From Alphaproteobacteria bacterium (GTDB lineage: Bacteria > Pseudomonadota > Alphaproteobacteria > Rhodobacterales > Rhodobacteraceae), in assembly GCA_030427405.1 (NCBI GenBank), contig JAUHXK010000008.1, forward strand, positions 62,001-126,000: 64,000 nucleotides of DNA. Direction: 5' to 3'. The notes beneath the pieces are model-generated. The model worked only from the letters and a program-made list of their open reading frames with translations, had not been told where the DNA came from and searched no databases. Position numbers and translations under genes: made by a program. Below are positions 1 to 8,854 of the stretch, piece after piece (within the stretch, counting starts at the first letter, position 1; the number at the start of each line of letters is the position of its first letter).

Positions 1-153
1 CGCCGCTGTCGCCATACCGTTGGTGACCGGGTGAACGCCGCGACCGGCGGCGTAGAATTCAGATGTGGAACCCGCGCGGGCCCAGATAGCGATGCCGATG
101 TACAGCGCAAAGGACGCGCCGACAAACAGCAGGTTGATGGTAAACTGATCCAT
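1..153 (-). CDS. Sodium:solute symporter large subunit, N-terminal fragment
   Basis: Only the first 51 codons are in the window; the rest lies beyond base 1. The start ATG is at 153-151. The visible part is a first membrane helix (residues about 5-25, starting MDQFTINLLF) followed by a polar stretch with the EFYAAGRGVHP motif, which is typical near the N-terminus of solute:sodium symporters of the acetate permease (ActP-like) group. It lies 5 bases after the DUF4212 gene, which encodes the known small partner of this symporter type, and in the same direction as acs, so acetate or a related short-chain acid is the likely substrate (inference). Family call is good; the substrate is not shown by the sequence. 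Confidence 0.8.
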   Translation of the reverse strand, partial: MDQFTINLLFVGASFALYIGIAIWARAGSTSEFYAAGRGVHPVTNGMATAA

Positions 154-158
154 TGCGC

Positions 159-443
159 TTACTCCTCGTCGACGCCGTATTCAGCGTCCAGCTTGTTCAT
201 GCGCCAGGCGTAGTTGAAGATCAGCACCAGGAAGACCAGGATTGATCCCTGCTGCGCGAACCAAAAGCCCAGGTCGGTGCCGCCCACGGCGATGCCGGAC
301 AGCATCGGACGCAGCAGGATGCCGAATCCGAAAGACACCAGCGCCCAAATGATGAGGCTGATGATGATGAGGCGCAGGTTGGCCTGCCAATAGCCGCCAT
401 CGGCACTGGTGGTCTGCGCGGAGTTTGGTGAATTATCCGCCAT
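159..443 (-). CDS. DUF4212 small subunit of sodium:solute symporter
   Basis: A 94-residue protein with two membrane helices (about residues 22-44 and 59-82) and the pattern YWQANLR...FAQQGSI, which marks the DUF4212 family (putative solute:sodium symporter small subunit). The start at 443 (MADNSPNS) is chosen because AAGGAGGA sits 7 bases upstream; longer in-frame extensions lack such a site. Members of this family are encoded directly before an ActP-like large subunit, as here, and are thought to form a two-subunit acetate or short-chain acid uptake system in the inner membrane. The 184 bases between it and adk hold a small hairpin, so it may be partly independent of adk. Confidence 0.88.
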   Translation of the reverse strand: MADNSPNSAQTTSADGGYWQANLRLIIISLIIWALVSFGFGILLRPMLSGIAVGGTDLGFWFAQQGSILVFLVLIFNYAWRMNKLDAEYGVDEE

Positions 444-598
444 TGCGGGGTCCTCCTTGTTGCTCGTTAGGCGGCCCGATGCCCAACTCCTCCAGTGCTT
501 TGGGCCGCATTTCGCTCGGTGCCCCGGCCATTGGGCCCGGGACAAAACTTCTCTGGTCCGCCAAGGCGGGTCCAATGAAGTATTCTGTTGTGGGATCA

Positions 599-616
599 AA
601 GCCCGTTTCGGGGCTT
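599..616 (-). terminator. Small hairpin after adk
   Basis: AAGCCC (599-604) pairs with GGGCTT (611-616) around a 6-base loop, 12 bases after the adk stop on the minus strand. There is no clear U-tract, so this may be a weak terminator or an mRNA-stabilising end rather than a full stop. Confidence 0.35.
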
Positions 617-627
617 GTCTCCTCCCC

Positions 628-1311
628 TTACTTCACCGCGCCGCGAACGATGTCCTCCAGGTCGCGGGCGATGTCTTGGATGCTTCCCATGGCGTTGGTG
701 CGTTTGAGAACGCCATGTCCCTGGTAATAGTCGATCAGCGGCGCGGTCTGCGCGTGATAGGCCGCCAGGCGGGATGCAACTGTTTCGGCATTGTCATCGG
801 CGCGGCGCTTGAACTCGGTGCTGCCGCATTTGTCACATTCGCCTTCGGTCGCGGGTGCCTTGAACGTGTCATGATAGCCTTCGCCGCAGCCTGCACAGGT
901 GTACCGGCCTGCGATCCGCGTAACCATTTCGGCGTCTTCCACCTCGAGGCTGACGGCGGCGTTGATCTTTTGACCGGTCTCGGCCAGCAGCGCGTCCAGC
1001 GCTTGGGCCTGAACCGTTGTGCGGGGAAAGCCGTCAAGGATTACGCCCTTGGCGCAATCGGCCTGGGTCAGGCGGTCGCGCAGGATGGCGATGACGATCT
1101 CGTCGCTGACCAGGCCACCAGATTCCATGACGGCCTTGGCGGCCAATCCGGCCTCGGTCCCTGCGGCGACGGCCGCACGCAGAAGGTCGCCGGTGCTGAG
1201 CTGGACAAGACCGAACTTGTCTTCAAGCATCCGCGCCTGTGTGCCCTTCCCGGCGCCCGGAGGGCCGAGAAGGATCAGAACAGCGGGAGTTGTGATTGTG
1301 GCAGCGTCCAT
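628..1311 (-). CDS. adk: Adenylate kinase
   Basis: Catalyses 2 ADP to ATP + AMP and the reverse. The P-loop GPPGAGKGT is at residues 16-24, followed by the NMP-binding segment (LSTGDLLR), the DGFPRT motif and a LID domain carrying four cysteines (TCAGCGEGYH and ECDKCGS), the zinc-binding form of the LID. Length of 227 residues matches the long bacterial type. The ATG at 1311 is preceded by GAGGA; a GTG one codon upstream is less likely. The stop of acs lies only 7 bases upstream, so adk is co-transcribed with acs. This placement makes sense because Acs releases AMP, which only adenylate kinase returns to ADP. Roseobacters commonly keep adk near ribosomal protein genes, so this could be a second, specialised copy (inference). 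Confidence 0.95.
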   Translation of the reverse strand: MDAATITTPAVLILLGPPGAGKGTQARMLEDKFGLVQLSTGDLLRAAVAAGTEAGLAAKAVMESGGLVSDEIVIAILRDRLTQADCAKGVILDGFPRTTVQAQALDALLAETGQKINAAVSLEVEDAEMVTRIAGRYTCAGCGEGYHDTFKAPATEGECDKCGSTEFKRRADDNAETVASRLAAYHAQTAPLIDYYQGHGVLKRTNAMGSIQDIARDLEDIVRGAVK

Positions 1312-1318
1312 CACATCC

Positions 1319-3283
1319 TCACTTGTTTGCGCGGTTTTCGATCAGGTCCTCGACCACCGAGGGATCGGCCAAGGTCGAGGTGTCACCCAGGGCGCCAAAG
1401 TCGTTCTCGGCAATCTTGCGCAGGATACGGCGCATGATCTTGCCTGAACGGGTCTTGGGCAGGCCGGGGGCCCACTGGATCACATCCGGGCTGGCAATCG
1501 GGCCGATCTCAGTCCGCACCCAAGTGCGCAACTCTTTTAGCAGCTCGTCCGATGGTTCGCGGTCGTTCATCAATGTGACATAGCAATAGATGCCCTGGCC
1601 CTTGATTTCATGGGGATAACCAACAACCGCGGCTTCGGCCACGGCGGCGTGGGCCACCAGGGCGCTTTCCACCTCGGCCGTACCCATACGGTGACCGGAC
1701 ACATTGATCACGTCGTCGACGCGACCGGTGATCCAGTAATCGCCATCCTCATCACGGCGGCATCCGTCACCGGTGAAGTAATAGCCTTTGTAATCCGAGA
1801 AATAGGTTTTCTCGAACCGCTCGTGATCGCCCCAGACGGTGCGCATTTGGCCAGGCCAGCTGTCCTTGATGCACAGAACACCTTCGACACCGTTGCCGTT
1901 GATTTCGACACCCGATTGCGGGTCCAGTACCACGGGCTGCACGCCAAAGAACGGTTTCTGGGCCGAGCCGGGCTTCAACGCGTGCGCGCCGGGCAGGGGG
2001 GTCATCATGTGGCCGCCGGTTTCGGTCTGCCACCATGTGTCGACGATCGGGCATTTGCCCTTGCCGACGACATCATTGTACCAGTTCCACGCCTCGGGGT
2101 TGATCGGCTCGCCAACCGTGCCCAAAAGGCGCAGGTCGCTCAGGTCGTGCTTTTCGACCCACTCGCTGCCCTGACCCATCAGAGCGCGGATCGCGGTCGG
2201 GGCGGTATAGAACTGGTTGACCTTGTGCTTGGCGCAAACCTCCCAGAAACGGCCTGCATCCGGATAAGTGGGAACACCCTCGAACATCAGTGTCGTCGCG
2301 CCGTTGGCCAGCGGGCCATAGACGATATAGCTGTGGCCGGTAACCCAGCCGACATCCGCCGTGCACCAGTAGATATCGCCTTCGTGGTAATCGAAGGTGA
2401 TTTCATGCGTCAGTGCGGCGTAAACCAGATAGCCGCCGGTCGAGTGAACAACGCCCTTGGGCTGACCGGTGGAGCCGGATGTATAGAGAATGAACAGCGG
2501 GTCTTCGGCATTCATCTCTGCCGGGGCGCAATAATCGTCGGCCTCCAGCGCCATCTCGTTATAGTCGTAGTCGCGGCCGTCAATCCATGTGGTCTGGCCA
2601 CCGGTCCGTTTGACAACAAGACATTTCACCGAATCCTTGCAGTGCAGCAGCGCCGCATCCGCGTTGGATTTCAACGGCGTCTTGCGACCCCCGCGCGGGG
2701 CTTCGTCGGCGGTGATGATCACCTTGGCGTCGCACCCATTGACCCGCGCGGCCAGCGCGTCCGGCGAGAAGCCCGCAAACACGATCGAATGGATCGCCCC
2801 GATCCGGGCGCAGGCCAGCATCGCATAGGCGGCTTCGGGGATCATCGGCAGATAGATGACGACGCGGTCGCCCTTGCGCACGCCCATCGACTCCAGGATG
2901 TTGGCCATCCGGCAGGTGCGGCGGTGCAGTTCGGCATATGTGATATGTTGGGCGGCGTCGCTTGGATCATCGGGTTCCCAGATGATCGCGGTCTGGTCGC
3001 CGCGCGTTTTCAGGTGGCGGTCCAGGCAGTTCGCCGAAACGTTCAGCGTGCCGTCGGAGAACCAGTTGATGCTGACCTCGCCGAAACTGTAATTGACGTC
3101 CTTTACGGTCGTGTAGGGCTTGATCCAATCGATCCGCTTGCCATGCTCGCCCCAGAAAGCATCTGGGTCATTGACCGAGGCCGCATACATGTTGGCATAT
3201 GTGTCGGCATCAATATGGGCGCGGGAAACAGTTTCGGCGGATGGCGGATAAACCTTGGCATCTGCCTGGGCAGCGGTGGTCAT
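1319..3283 (-). CDS. acs: Acetyl-coenzyme A synthetase
   Basis: Activates acetate to acetyl-CoA using ATP, with AMP and pyrophosphate as products. The 654-residue protein has the ANL-family hallmarks: the phosphate loop [11 protein letters not shown] near residue 270, the [10 protein letters not shown] adenylate-binding motif, the hinge region YFTGDG...[13 protein letters not shown], and the C-terminal [11 protein letters not shown] motif with the catalytic lysine at residue 615 that is a known acetylation site in the family. The start at 3283 is supported by GGGAGGAG about 8 bases upstream. It is the first gene of an acs–adk–symporter group, with a 423-base AT-rich regulatory region upstream shared with the divergent TRAP genes. 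Confidence 0.97.
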   Translation of the reverse strand: MTTAAQADAKVYPPSAETVSRAHIDADTYANMYAASVNDPDAFWGEHGKRIDWIKPYTTVKDVNYSFGEVSINWFSDGTLNVSANCLDRHLKTRGDQTAIIWEPDDPSDAAQHITYAELHRRTCRMANILESMGVRKGDRVVIYLPMIPEAAYAMLACARIGAIHSIVFAGFSPDALAARVNGCDAKVIITADEAPRGGRKTPLKSNADAALLHCKDSVKCLVVKRTGGQTTWIDGRDYDYNEMALEADDYCAPAEMNAEDPLFILYTSGSTGQPKGVVHSTGGYLVYAALTHEITFDYHEGDIYWCTADVGWVTGHSYIVYGPLANGATTLMFEGVPTYPDAGRFWEVCAKHKVNQFYTAPTAIRALMGQGSEWVEKHDLSDLRLLGTVGEPINPEAWNWYNDVVGKGKCPIVDTWWQTETGGHMMTPLPGAHALKPGSAQKPFFGVQPVVLDPQSGVEINGNGVEGVLCIKDSWPGQMRTVWGDHERFEKTYFSDYKGYYFTGDGCRRDEDGDYWITGRVDDVINVSGHRMGTAEVESALVAHAAVAEAAVVGYPHEIKGQGIYCYVTLMNDREPSDELLKELRTWVRTEIGPIASPDVIQWAPGLPKTRSGKIMRRILRKIAENDFGALGDTSTLADPSVVEDLIENRANK

Positions 3284-3706
3284 TCTGAGGCTCCTCCCTC
3301 TTGACTGGATTTCGGTGGGTAACTTTGCCTGCACAGACACTGTCGACCCGTTTCCTCCCTAGCGTGATAATACGGAAATCAGAAAAGAAGGAAATAAATT
3401 GCCGTAATCCTTGAATTTGTTTGTAAACAACTTTTTCCAGATGGGCTGAAACTGTAAATTTTTTCGGATGATTCCGTAAATATATTGAAAAAACAGTGGT
3501 GTAGCTGTAAGGAAACTTTGGAAAAGATGATGGCCGGGTCCGTGAAACTTTCGTGCGCACCCGTGCGGTTTCCTGCCGATCACATACAGAGGGGGATGTC
3601 CTTTGGTCGCATGCTCAATCGTTGCGGGGGTTGGCACATCCGAATGTTGGCGCTAGCTTGAATCGCAAGCGCCCCGGGAGGGGGTGCGCCAAAGGGAGAT
3701 TTCATA
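3284..3706. other. Divergent promoter region between acs and dctP
   Basis: No gene is supported here. The central part (about 3360-3530) is clearly AT-rich against a GC-rich background, as expected for promoters reading both ways. It holds a TTGTTT-GT-AAACAA inverted repeat, and two distant inverted copies of a TTACGGAAT-like word (TACGGAAATC at 3371-3380 and ATTCCGTAA at 3471-3479). The end nearest dctP carries AAGGGAG 9 bases before its ATG. Short minus-strand reading frames across this segment lack ribosome sites and are not accepted. Confidence 0.6.
3417..3430. promoter_or_regulatory. Operator-like inverted repeat TTGTTT-N2-AAACAA
   Basis: The six-base arms TTGTTT and AAACAA flank a central GT, giving a near-perfect 14-bp palindrome 134 bases upstream of the acs start codon and 277 bases before dctP. 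The size and symmetry fit a dimeric helix-turn-helix regulator site. The regulator is unknown. Confidence 0.35.
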
Positions 3707-4723
3707 ATGAACAAGATGTTGAACGGTGCGGCTATCGCCGCCCTTACCACCGTCTTTGTGACCGAAGCAGCCGCAACCGAATGGAACGCCTCGGTCTGGG
3801 GCAAGCGGCGCGCCTTTACAGAGCATGTCGAAAAGCTTGCTGAACTGGTCAGTGAAAAGACCGGTGGCGAGTTTACGATCAATGTCAGCTATGGCGGCTT
3901 GTCCAAGCCCAAGGAAAACCTGGACGGGATCGAGATCGGCGCGTTTGAAATGGCCCAGTTCTGTGCGGGCTATCACCGTGACAAGAACCGCGCGATCACC
4001 GTGCTGGAGCTGCCGTTCCTGGGCGTGAATACGCTGGATGAAGAGGTCGCCGTAAGCCATGCGGTTTATGGCCACCCCGCCGTCATGGACGAGATGGCCC
4101 AGTGGAACGCGCGTATTCTGATGACGTCGCCGATGCCTCAGTATAACCTCGTCGGCACTGGCGAGCCGCGCGACGCGCTGGCCGATTTCGATGGTATGCG
4201 TGTCCGCGCCACTGGCGGGCTTGGGCAAGCCTTCGAAGCGGTTGGCGGGGTTCCGACATCGGTGCCCGCCACCGAAGCCTATAACGCCATGGAATCCGGC
4301 GTTGTCGATACCGTCGCCTTTGCCCAGCATGCGCATTTGTCGTTTGGAACCATCAACGAAGCGGATTGGTGGACCGCCAACCTGAACCCCGGCACGGTGA
4401 ATTGCCCGGTGGTGGTCAATATCGAGGCCTATGAGGCGCTCTCGCCCGAGCATCGCGAAGCCCTGGACAGCTCGGTCGATGAAGCCATTGACCATTACCT
4501 GGCCAATTACGGCGCGCTGCTGGAAAAATGGGACGGCGTGCTGGCCGAGAAGGGCGTTCAGAAAGTCATGATTGATGACGCCGTGATCGGAGAGTTCAAG
4601 GCGCAGGCGGCAGATCCCATTCGCGACAAGTGGATTGCTGACATGTCGGCGCAAGGTCTTCCGGCACAGGACCTGTATGACCTGGTTCAGGCAACGCTGA
4701 AACAACAGCGCGGCGGAAACTGA
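3707..4723 (+). CDS. TRAP transporter substrate-binding protein, DctP type
   Basis: A 338-residue secreted solute receptor. A signal peptide covers about residues 1-24 (ending AAAT), so the protein acts in the periplasm. Features of the DctP family are the central AFEMAQFCAGYH region, the RATGG segment that supplies the conserved substrate-carboxylate-binding arginine, and the VPATEAYNAMESGVVDT motif. It is followed by the small and large membrane subunits DctQ and DctM, completing a tripartite ATP-independent, sodium-driven importer. AAGGGAG lies upstream of the ATG. The substrate cannot be read from sequence; TRAP systems mostly import organic acids. It is divergent from acs, but no direct link is shown. 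Confidence 0.93.
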   Translation: MNKMLNGAAIAALTTVFVTEAAATEWNASVWGKRRAFTEHVEKLAELVSEKTGGEFTINVSYGGLSKPKENLDGIEIGAFEMAQFCAGYHRDKNRAITVLELPFLGVNTLDEEVAVSHAVYGHPAVMDEMAQWNARILMTSPMPQYNLVGTGEPRDALADFDGMRVRATGGLGQAFEAVGGVPTSVPATEAYNAMESGVVDTVAFAQHAHLSFGTINEADWWTANLNPGTVNCPVVVNIEAYEALSPEHREALDSSVDEAIDHYLANYGALLEKWDGVLAEKGVQKVMIDDAVIGEFKAQAADPIRDKWIADMSAQGLPAQDLYDLVQATLKQQRGGN

Positions 4724-4730
4724 GTAACGC

Positions 4731-4757
4731 CCCCGGACGCCAGGACGGCGTCCGGGG
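4731..4757 (+). other. Stable intercistronic hairpin between dctP and dctQ
   Basis: CCCCGGACGCC (4731-4741) pairs perfectly with GGCGTCCGGGG (4747-4757) around AGGAC: an 11-bp GC stem starting 7 bases after the dctP stop. No U-tract follows, so it is better read as an mRNA-protecting or partial-termination element that lets the binding protein be made in excess over the membrane subunits (inference). Confidence 0.55.
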
Positions 4758-4781
4758 CAATTTCGGGCAGGGGGCAACCGA

Positions 4782-5411
4782 ATGGCAGGACAGGCCACGG
4801 TACTGGAGGACCAGAGCCTCCTCAGTCGGCTGGATCGACGTCTTCTTGGACTTGAGCAGGTGATGGCGCTTCTGAGCGGGCTGGCCGTGTTCGGGCTGAT
4901 GGTCCTGGCCGTGGTTTCGGTCAGTGGCCGGAACGCGATCAACGCGCCGCTTCCGGGATATGTGGACTGGATCGAGCAGGCGATGCCCCTGATTGCCTTT
5001 CTGGGTGTGTCCTATGTACAGCGCGGCGGTGGGCATATTCGCATGGATATTGTCATTTCACGGTTGCACGGGCGGGCGCTTTGGCTGTTTGAATTTGTTT
5101 CGACCATGCTGATCCTGTTGCTGATGCTTGCACTTGTCTGGGGCAGCTGGTCACATTTCGACCGTTCCTTCGATTTCGGCGCACCCTTGTGGAGCCGGGA
5201 CAGCTCGATTGATATCGGGATTCCGATCTGGCCGGCCAAGTTGCTGGCGCCGATCGCCTTTTCGGTTCTCAGCCTGCGGCTGATCCTGCAGGCCTGGGGG
5301 TTCGGGCGGGCCTTTTTGCTGGGTTTGGATGCTCCGGTGGCGGTGCCGCTGATACAGGATGCCGCCGCGCAGGCCGCTGCAGAGGCCGAGCAATACGAAG
5401 GGCAGGACTAG
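4782..5411 (+). CDS. TRAP transporter small permease, DctQ type
   Basis: A 209-residue inner-membrane protein with four predicted helices (about residues 28-52, 63-81, 100-122 and 152-175), the layout of DctQ subunits. The region PLPGYVDWIEQAMPLIAFLG and the following RGGGHIRMD are typical of the family. It couples DctP and the large DctM channel subunit. AGGGGG lies about 8 bases before the ATG. The acidic C-terminal tail is longer than in many DctQ proteins. It sits between dctP and dctM, and only 3 bases separate its stop from the dctM start, so the two are translated from one mRNA. Confidence 0.88.
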   Translation: MAGQATVLEDQSLLSRLDRRLLGLEQVMALLSGLAVFGLMVLAVVSVSGRNAINAPLPGYVDWIEQAMPLIAFLGVSYVQRGGGHIRMDIVISRLHGRALWLFEFVSTMLILLLMLALVWGSWSHFDRSFDFGAPLWSRDSSIDIGIPIWPAKLLAPIAFSVLSLRLILQAWGFGRAFLLGLDAPVAVPLIQDAAAQAAAEAEQYEGQD

Positions 5412-5414
5412 CAC

Positions 5415-6818
5415 ATGGACACAATCGAAATCGGCCTTTGGGTCACGGGTGGCCTGTTGGTGCTGGTGGTTGCCGGGATGCGCGTGGCCTTTGCCGCAGG
5501 TCTGGCGGGGCTGGTCGGGCTGATCTGGATATTCTGGGCCAAGTTCGGATACGATCCGGGCCGGTTCGGCAAGGCGGTGACCGTGGCGGTCAAGACCGCA
5601 GGGCAGGTGCCCCATTCCAAGGTTGCGTCGCACACGCTCAGCCTGATCCCGACCTTTATCCTGATTGGATATCTTGCCTATTACGCAGGCCTGACGCGGG
5701 CATTGTTCGAGGCCGCCAAGCGATGGGTCGCCTGGGTGCCGGGCGGCCTTGCGGTTTCGACCGTATTTGCAACGGCAGGGTTCGCGGCAGTGTCCGGCGC
5801 GTCGGTGGCCACCTCGGCCGTGTTTGCCCGCATTGCCATCCCCGAGATGCTGGCCGTGGGATACAACAAACGCTTTGCTGCAGGGGTCGTGGCCGCCGGG
5901 GGCACACTGGCTTCGCTTATCCCGCCTTCCGCGATCCTTGTGATCTATGCCATCATCGTCGAACAGGACGTGGGCAAGCTGCTTTTGGCCGGCTTCATTC
6001 CCGGCGCCTTTTCCGCGGTGATCTACGGGTTGCTGATCGTGGGGATCGCGGTGGTTTTCAAGAATGTCGGGCCAAGGGTCACGGGGTTCACCTGGAAGCA
6101 GCGATTTGCCTCACTGCCGGGGGCGCTGCCTATCTTTGCGGTGATCCTGATCATCATTTGTTTTGTCTACAATCCTTTTGGCGATGACGCCTGGGGGACG
6201 CCGACCGAAGGCGGCGCGATCGGCGCGTTCATCGTTTTCTGTTTTGCATTGGTCCACGGGATGCGCTGGGCCGAGTTCCGTTCGGCCCTGATTGAAACGG
6301 CCAAACTGACGGCGATGATCTTTGCAATCATCTGGGGCGTTCTGATCTATGTCCGCTTTTTGGGGTTCGCAGACCTGCCGGGCGCTTTTTCGGACTGGAT
6401 CACCGGGTTGGAAACCTCGCCCATGGTGATCCTGATCTGCATCCTCTTGGCTTATGCCGTGTTGGGGATGTTCATGGACGCCATCGGAATGTTGCTGTTG
6501 ACGCTGCCGGTGGTCTATCCGGCGGTCATGGCCCTGAACGGGGGCGAGGCGGTGAGCGCGGCAGAAAGCACCTTTGGCATGAGCGGGCCGATGTGCGCGA
6601 TCTGGTTCGGTATTCTGGTGGTGAAGATGGCAGAGTTCTGCCTGATTACCCCGCCTATCGGCCTCAACTGCTTTGTCGTTGCAGGTGTTCGCCCGGACTT
6701 GAGCGTGCAGGATGTCTTTCGCGGGGTTGCGCCATTCTTCGTCGCTGATGCGGCAACGATTGCACTGTTGGTGGCGTTTCCGGGTATCGTGCTTTATCTG
6801 CCGTCGCTCGCAGGCTAG
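5415..6818 (+). CDS. TRAP transporter large permease, DctM type
   Basis: The 467-residue ion-coupled channel subunit of the TRAP importer. About 12 membrane helices alternate with glycine-rich loops; family motifs include the GASVATSAVFARIAIPEM region followed by YNKRFAAGVVAAGGTLASLIPPS, and near the end MAEFCLITPPIGLNCFV. It is somewhat longer than the typical 425-residue DctM, with extra sequence around residues 250-285. Its start lies 3 bases after the dctQ stop. A GC hairpin just after the stop separates it from the converging ornithine cyclodeaminase gene. Confidence 0.93.
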   Translation: MDTIEIGLWVTGGLLVLVVAGMRVAFAAGLAGLVGLIWIFWAKFGYDPGRFGKAVTVAVKTAGQVPHSKVASHTLSLIPTFILIGYLAYYAGLTRALFEAAKRWVAWVPGGLAVSTVFATAGFAAVSGASVATSAVFARIAIPEMLAVGYNKRFAAGVVAAGGTLASLIPPSAILVIYAIIVEQDVGKLLLAGFIPGAFSAVIYGLLIVGIAVVFKNVGPRVTGFTWKQRFASLPGALPIFAVILIIICFVYNPFGDDAWGTPTEGGAIGAFIVFCFALVHGMRWAEFRSALIETAKLTAMIFAIIWGVLIYVRFLGFADLPGAFSDWITGLETSPMVILICILLAYAVLGMFMDAIGMLLLTLPVVYPAVMALNGGEAVSAAESTFGMSGPMCAIWFGILVVKMAEFCLITPPIGLNCFVVAGVRPDLSVQDVFRGVAPFFVADAATIALLVAFPGIVLYLPSLAG

Positions 6819-6823
6819 GGACA

Positions 6824-6846
6824 GCCGCCCCCCGACAAGGGGCGGC
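6824..6846. terminator. Bidirectional hairpin between dctM and ornithine cyclodeaminase
   Basis: GCCGCCCC (6824-6831) pairs with GGGGCGGC (6839-6846) around CCGACAA in the 32-base gap between two converging genes. The stem is strong but neither side has a T-run, so efficiency is uncertain. Confidence 0.5.
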
Positions 6847-6850
6847 GGTG

Positions 6851-7891
6851 TTAGCTGGCGCGCATCAACATCCCATATAGGTCGCGCGGGTCGTCCGGGT
6901 CTGCCAGCATATCCAGGGGCTCAAAGAAATCAGTGCCTTCTATGGCATTCTTTATGTACCTAAGCGCCGAAAAGTCTTCGATCGCAAAGCCGACGCTGTC
7001 AAAAAGGGTGATTTGCTTTTCGTCACGGCGCCCACTGGCCTGGCCGGTCATGACCTGCCAGATCTCGGTCACCGGATGATCCGGTTCCAATGCCTGAATC
7101 TCGCCTTCGATACGGGTCTGGTCGGGATATTCGACAAAGATGTCCGAACGCAGCAGGATATCGCGATGCAACTCGGTCTTGCCGGGGCAATCCCCGCCGA
7201 TGGCATTGATATGAACGCCGGGCCCGACCATGTTGTCGGTCAGGATCGTGGCGTATTTCTTGTCTGCGGTGCAGGTGGTGATGATCTGGGCGCCCTCGAT
7301 CGCGTCCTGGGGGCTGGGGCAGGCAATGACGTTCAGCCCTTTGTTTTGCAGGTTGGCGGCGCATTTCGCCGTGGCCTTCGCGTCGGTGTCATACAGACGG
7401 ACCGTGTCGATGCCGCACATGGCTTTGAACGCCAAGCACTGAAACTCGGACTGTGCGCCATTGCCGATCATCGCCATGACGCGTGCGGATTTCGGCGCCA
7501 GATAGCTGCCAACAAGGGCCGAGGTTGCCGCTGTTCTCAATGCTGTCAGCAGGGTCATCTCGGTCAAAAGCGTCGGATAGCCGGTATAGACATCCGCCAG
7601 CAGGCCAAAGGCAGTGACGGTTTGCAGCCCCTCTGATGTGTTCTTGGGGTGCCCGTTGACATATTTGAACCCATAGGATTCGCCGTCTGACGTGGGCATC
7701 AATTCAATCACCCCATGCGGGGAATGGGCCGGTATCCTTGGGGTCTTGTCAAAGCTTTCCCAGCGTTTGAAATCGGCCTCGATCTGCGCCGCGATCTGAA
7801 GAATGACCTGCTCGACACCGATATGATGAACAAGACGCATCATGTTATCGACCGATACAAAGGGCACAAGCGCCTTGTCAGAAGGTTTCAT
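6851..7891 (-). CDS. Ornithine cyclodeaminase
   Basis: Converts L-ornithine to L-proline and ammonia with bound NAD. The 346-residue protein has the mu-crystallin/OCD fold signatures: the substrate region ELMPTSDGESYGFKYVNGHP, the nucleotide-binding MIGNGAQSEFQ motif, and the catalytic-aspartate segment INAIGGDCPGKTEL. These last two features favour a true OCD over the broader mu-crystallin-like group. The ATG at 7891 follows the arginase stop by 2 bases, so the two are translationally linked and form an arginine-ornithine-proline route. A TTG two codons upstream is possible but would overlap the arginase stop. Confidence 0.93.
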   Translation of the reverse strand: MKPSDKALVPFVSVDNMMRLVHHIGVEQVILQIAAQIEADFKRWESFDKTPRIPAHSPHGVIELMPTSDGESYGFKYVNGHPKNTSEGLQTVTAFGLLADVYTGYPTLLTEMTLLTALRTAATSALVGSYLAPKSARVMAMIGNGAQSEFQCLAFKAMCGIDTVRLYDTDAKATAKCAANLQNKGLNVIACPSPQDAIEGAQIITTCTADKKYATILTDNMVGPGVHINAIGGDCPGKTELHRDILLRSDIFVEYPDQTRIEGEIQALEPDHPVTEIWQVMTGQASGRRDEKQITLFDSVGFAIEDFSALRYIKNAIEGTDFFEPLDMLADPDDPRDLYGMLMRAS

Positions 7892-7893
7892 CG

Positions 7894-8814
7894 TCAAAAG
7901 CTCCGGGTTGGGCGGTCAAAGATGCGGCGTCCCAAAAGCGACGCTGCAAGATCCACCATCAGTTTCGCAGTACGGCCGCGTTCGTCCAGAAATGGGTTCA
8001 GTTCAACAAGGTCAAGCGAACAGACCAGCCCGCTTTCGTGCAGCAACTCCATTGCCAGATGCGCCTCGCGTTCGGTGGCCCCACCTGGAACAGTCGTGCC
8101 GACGGCTGGCGCGACCGAAGGGTCAAGAAAGTCGACATCCAGCGAAACATGCAACACCCCGTTGGCTGCGCGCACCTTGTTCAGAAACGCCATCAGCGGG
8201 GTCTTGATGCCATGTTCGTCGATGCTGCGCATATCGGCCAGCATGGCGTGGTCTTTCTCCAGCGTTGCGCGCTCCTCGGGGTCGACCGAGCGCAGCCCGA
8301 TCATGCCGACCCGGTCTGTGGGCACCGGGAAGGGCACAGGTGGAAACGCTTCAAACCCGTCCTGACCGGTGAAATAGGCGACAGGGGTTCCATGCAGGTT
8401 GCCGCTGCTGCTGCTGTCCGGTGTATGAAAGTCGCTATGCGCATCCAGCCACAGGACGAATAGCGGGCGGCCAAGCTGTTGGGCATGAGCCGCCATTCCT
8501 GTCACTGTTCCCATCGACAGCGCGTGATCGCCGCCCATGAAAATGGGCAGGCCGCGCCCTGCCGCCTGCTGGGCCGCGCGGTGCAGGGCCATTGTCCACC
8601 CGATACAGTCGGGCAATGCAAACAGGTGCGGATGTTGCGGCGTGTCCACCGCATCGGGACGGATGTCGCCGCTGTCCAGGACGACATGGCCAAGGTCGCG
8701 CAGGGCCTGTTCCAGCCCCGCCACGCGATAGGCGTCAGGCCCCATCCGGCAACCCTGCCGCCGCTTTCCGGCGTCCATCGGGGCACCGATCAGAATTACG
8801 TTCTTGGTTTCCAT
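7894..8814 (-). CDS. Arginase
   Basis: Hydrolyses L-arginine to L-ornithine and urea at a binuclear manganese centre. The 306-residue protein shows all metal-ligand motifs: GGDHALSMG (His97), DAHSDFHTP (Asp124, His126, Asp128) with the substrate-loop SSSSGNLHG, and SLDVDFLDPSVAPAVGTTVPGG near residue 230. The presence of the arginine-contacting SGNLHG loop distinguishes arginase from agmatinase and formiminoglutamase. It is followed by ornithine cyclodeaminase and is divergent from a Lrp/AsnC-type gene, the usual arrangement for arginine-induced catabolism in alphaproteobacteria. Confidence 0.95.
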   Translation of the reverse strand: METKNVILIGAPMDAGKRRQGCRMGPDAYRVAGLEQALRDLGHVVLDSGDIRPDAVDTPQHPHLFALPDCIGWTMALHRAAQQAAGRGLPIFMGGDHALSMGTVTGMAAHAQQLGRPLFVLWLDAHSDFHTPDSSSSGNLHGTPVAYFTGQDGFEAFPPVPFPVPTDRVGMIGLRSVDPEERATLEKDHAMLADMRSIDEHGIKTPLMAFLNKVRAANGVLHVSLDVDFLDPSVAPAVGTTVPGGATEREAHLAMELLHESGLVCSLDLVELNPFLDERGRTAKLMVDLAASLLGRRIFDRPTRSF

Positions 8815-8835
8815 ATGTTCATGTAGCGAAACAAC

Positions 8836-8854
8836 ATGGCTTGCAGGAAGCCAT
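8836..8854. promoter_or_regulatory. 19-bp inverted repeat between arginase and Lrp-type gene
   Basis: ATGGCTT (8836-8842) and AAGCCAT (8848-8854) are perfect inverted arms separated by GCAGG in the 87-base divergent region. The following stretch to 8885 is AT-rich (ATTGGTATTCAAT), resembling Lrp-family contact DNA. It is the best candidate operator for the neighbouring Lrp/AsnC regulator, likely controlling both directions (inference). Confidence 0.5.

Noticed and set aside
3210-3637. Minus-strand frames across the acs–dctP intergenic region
   Set aside because: They cover AT-rich promoter DNA, lack ribosome sites and overlap the acs start in another frame.
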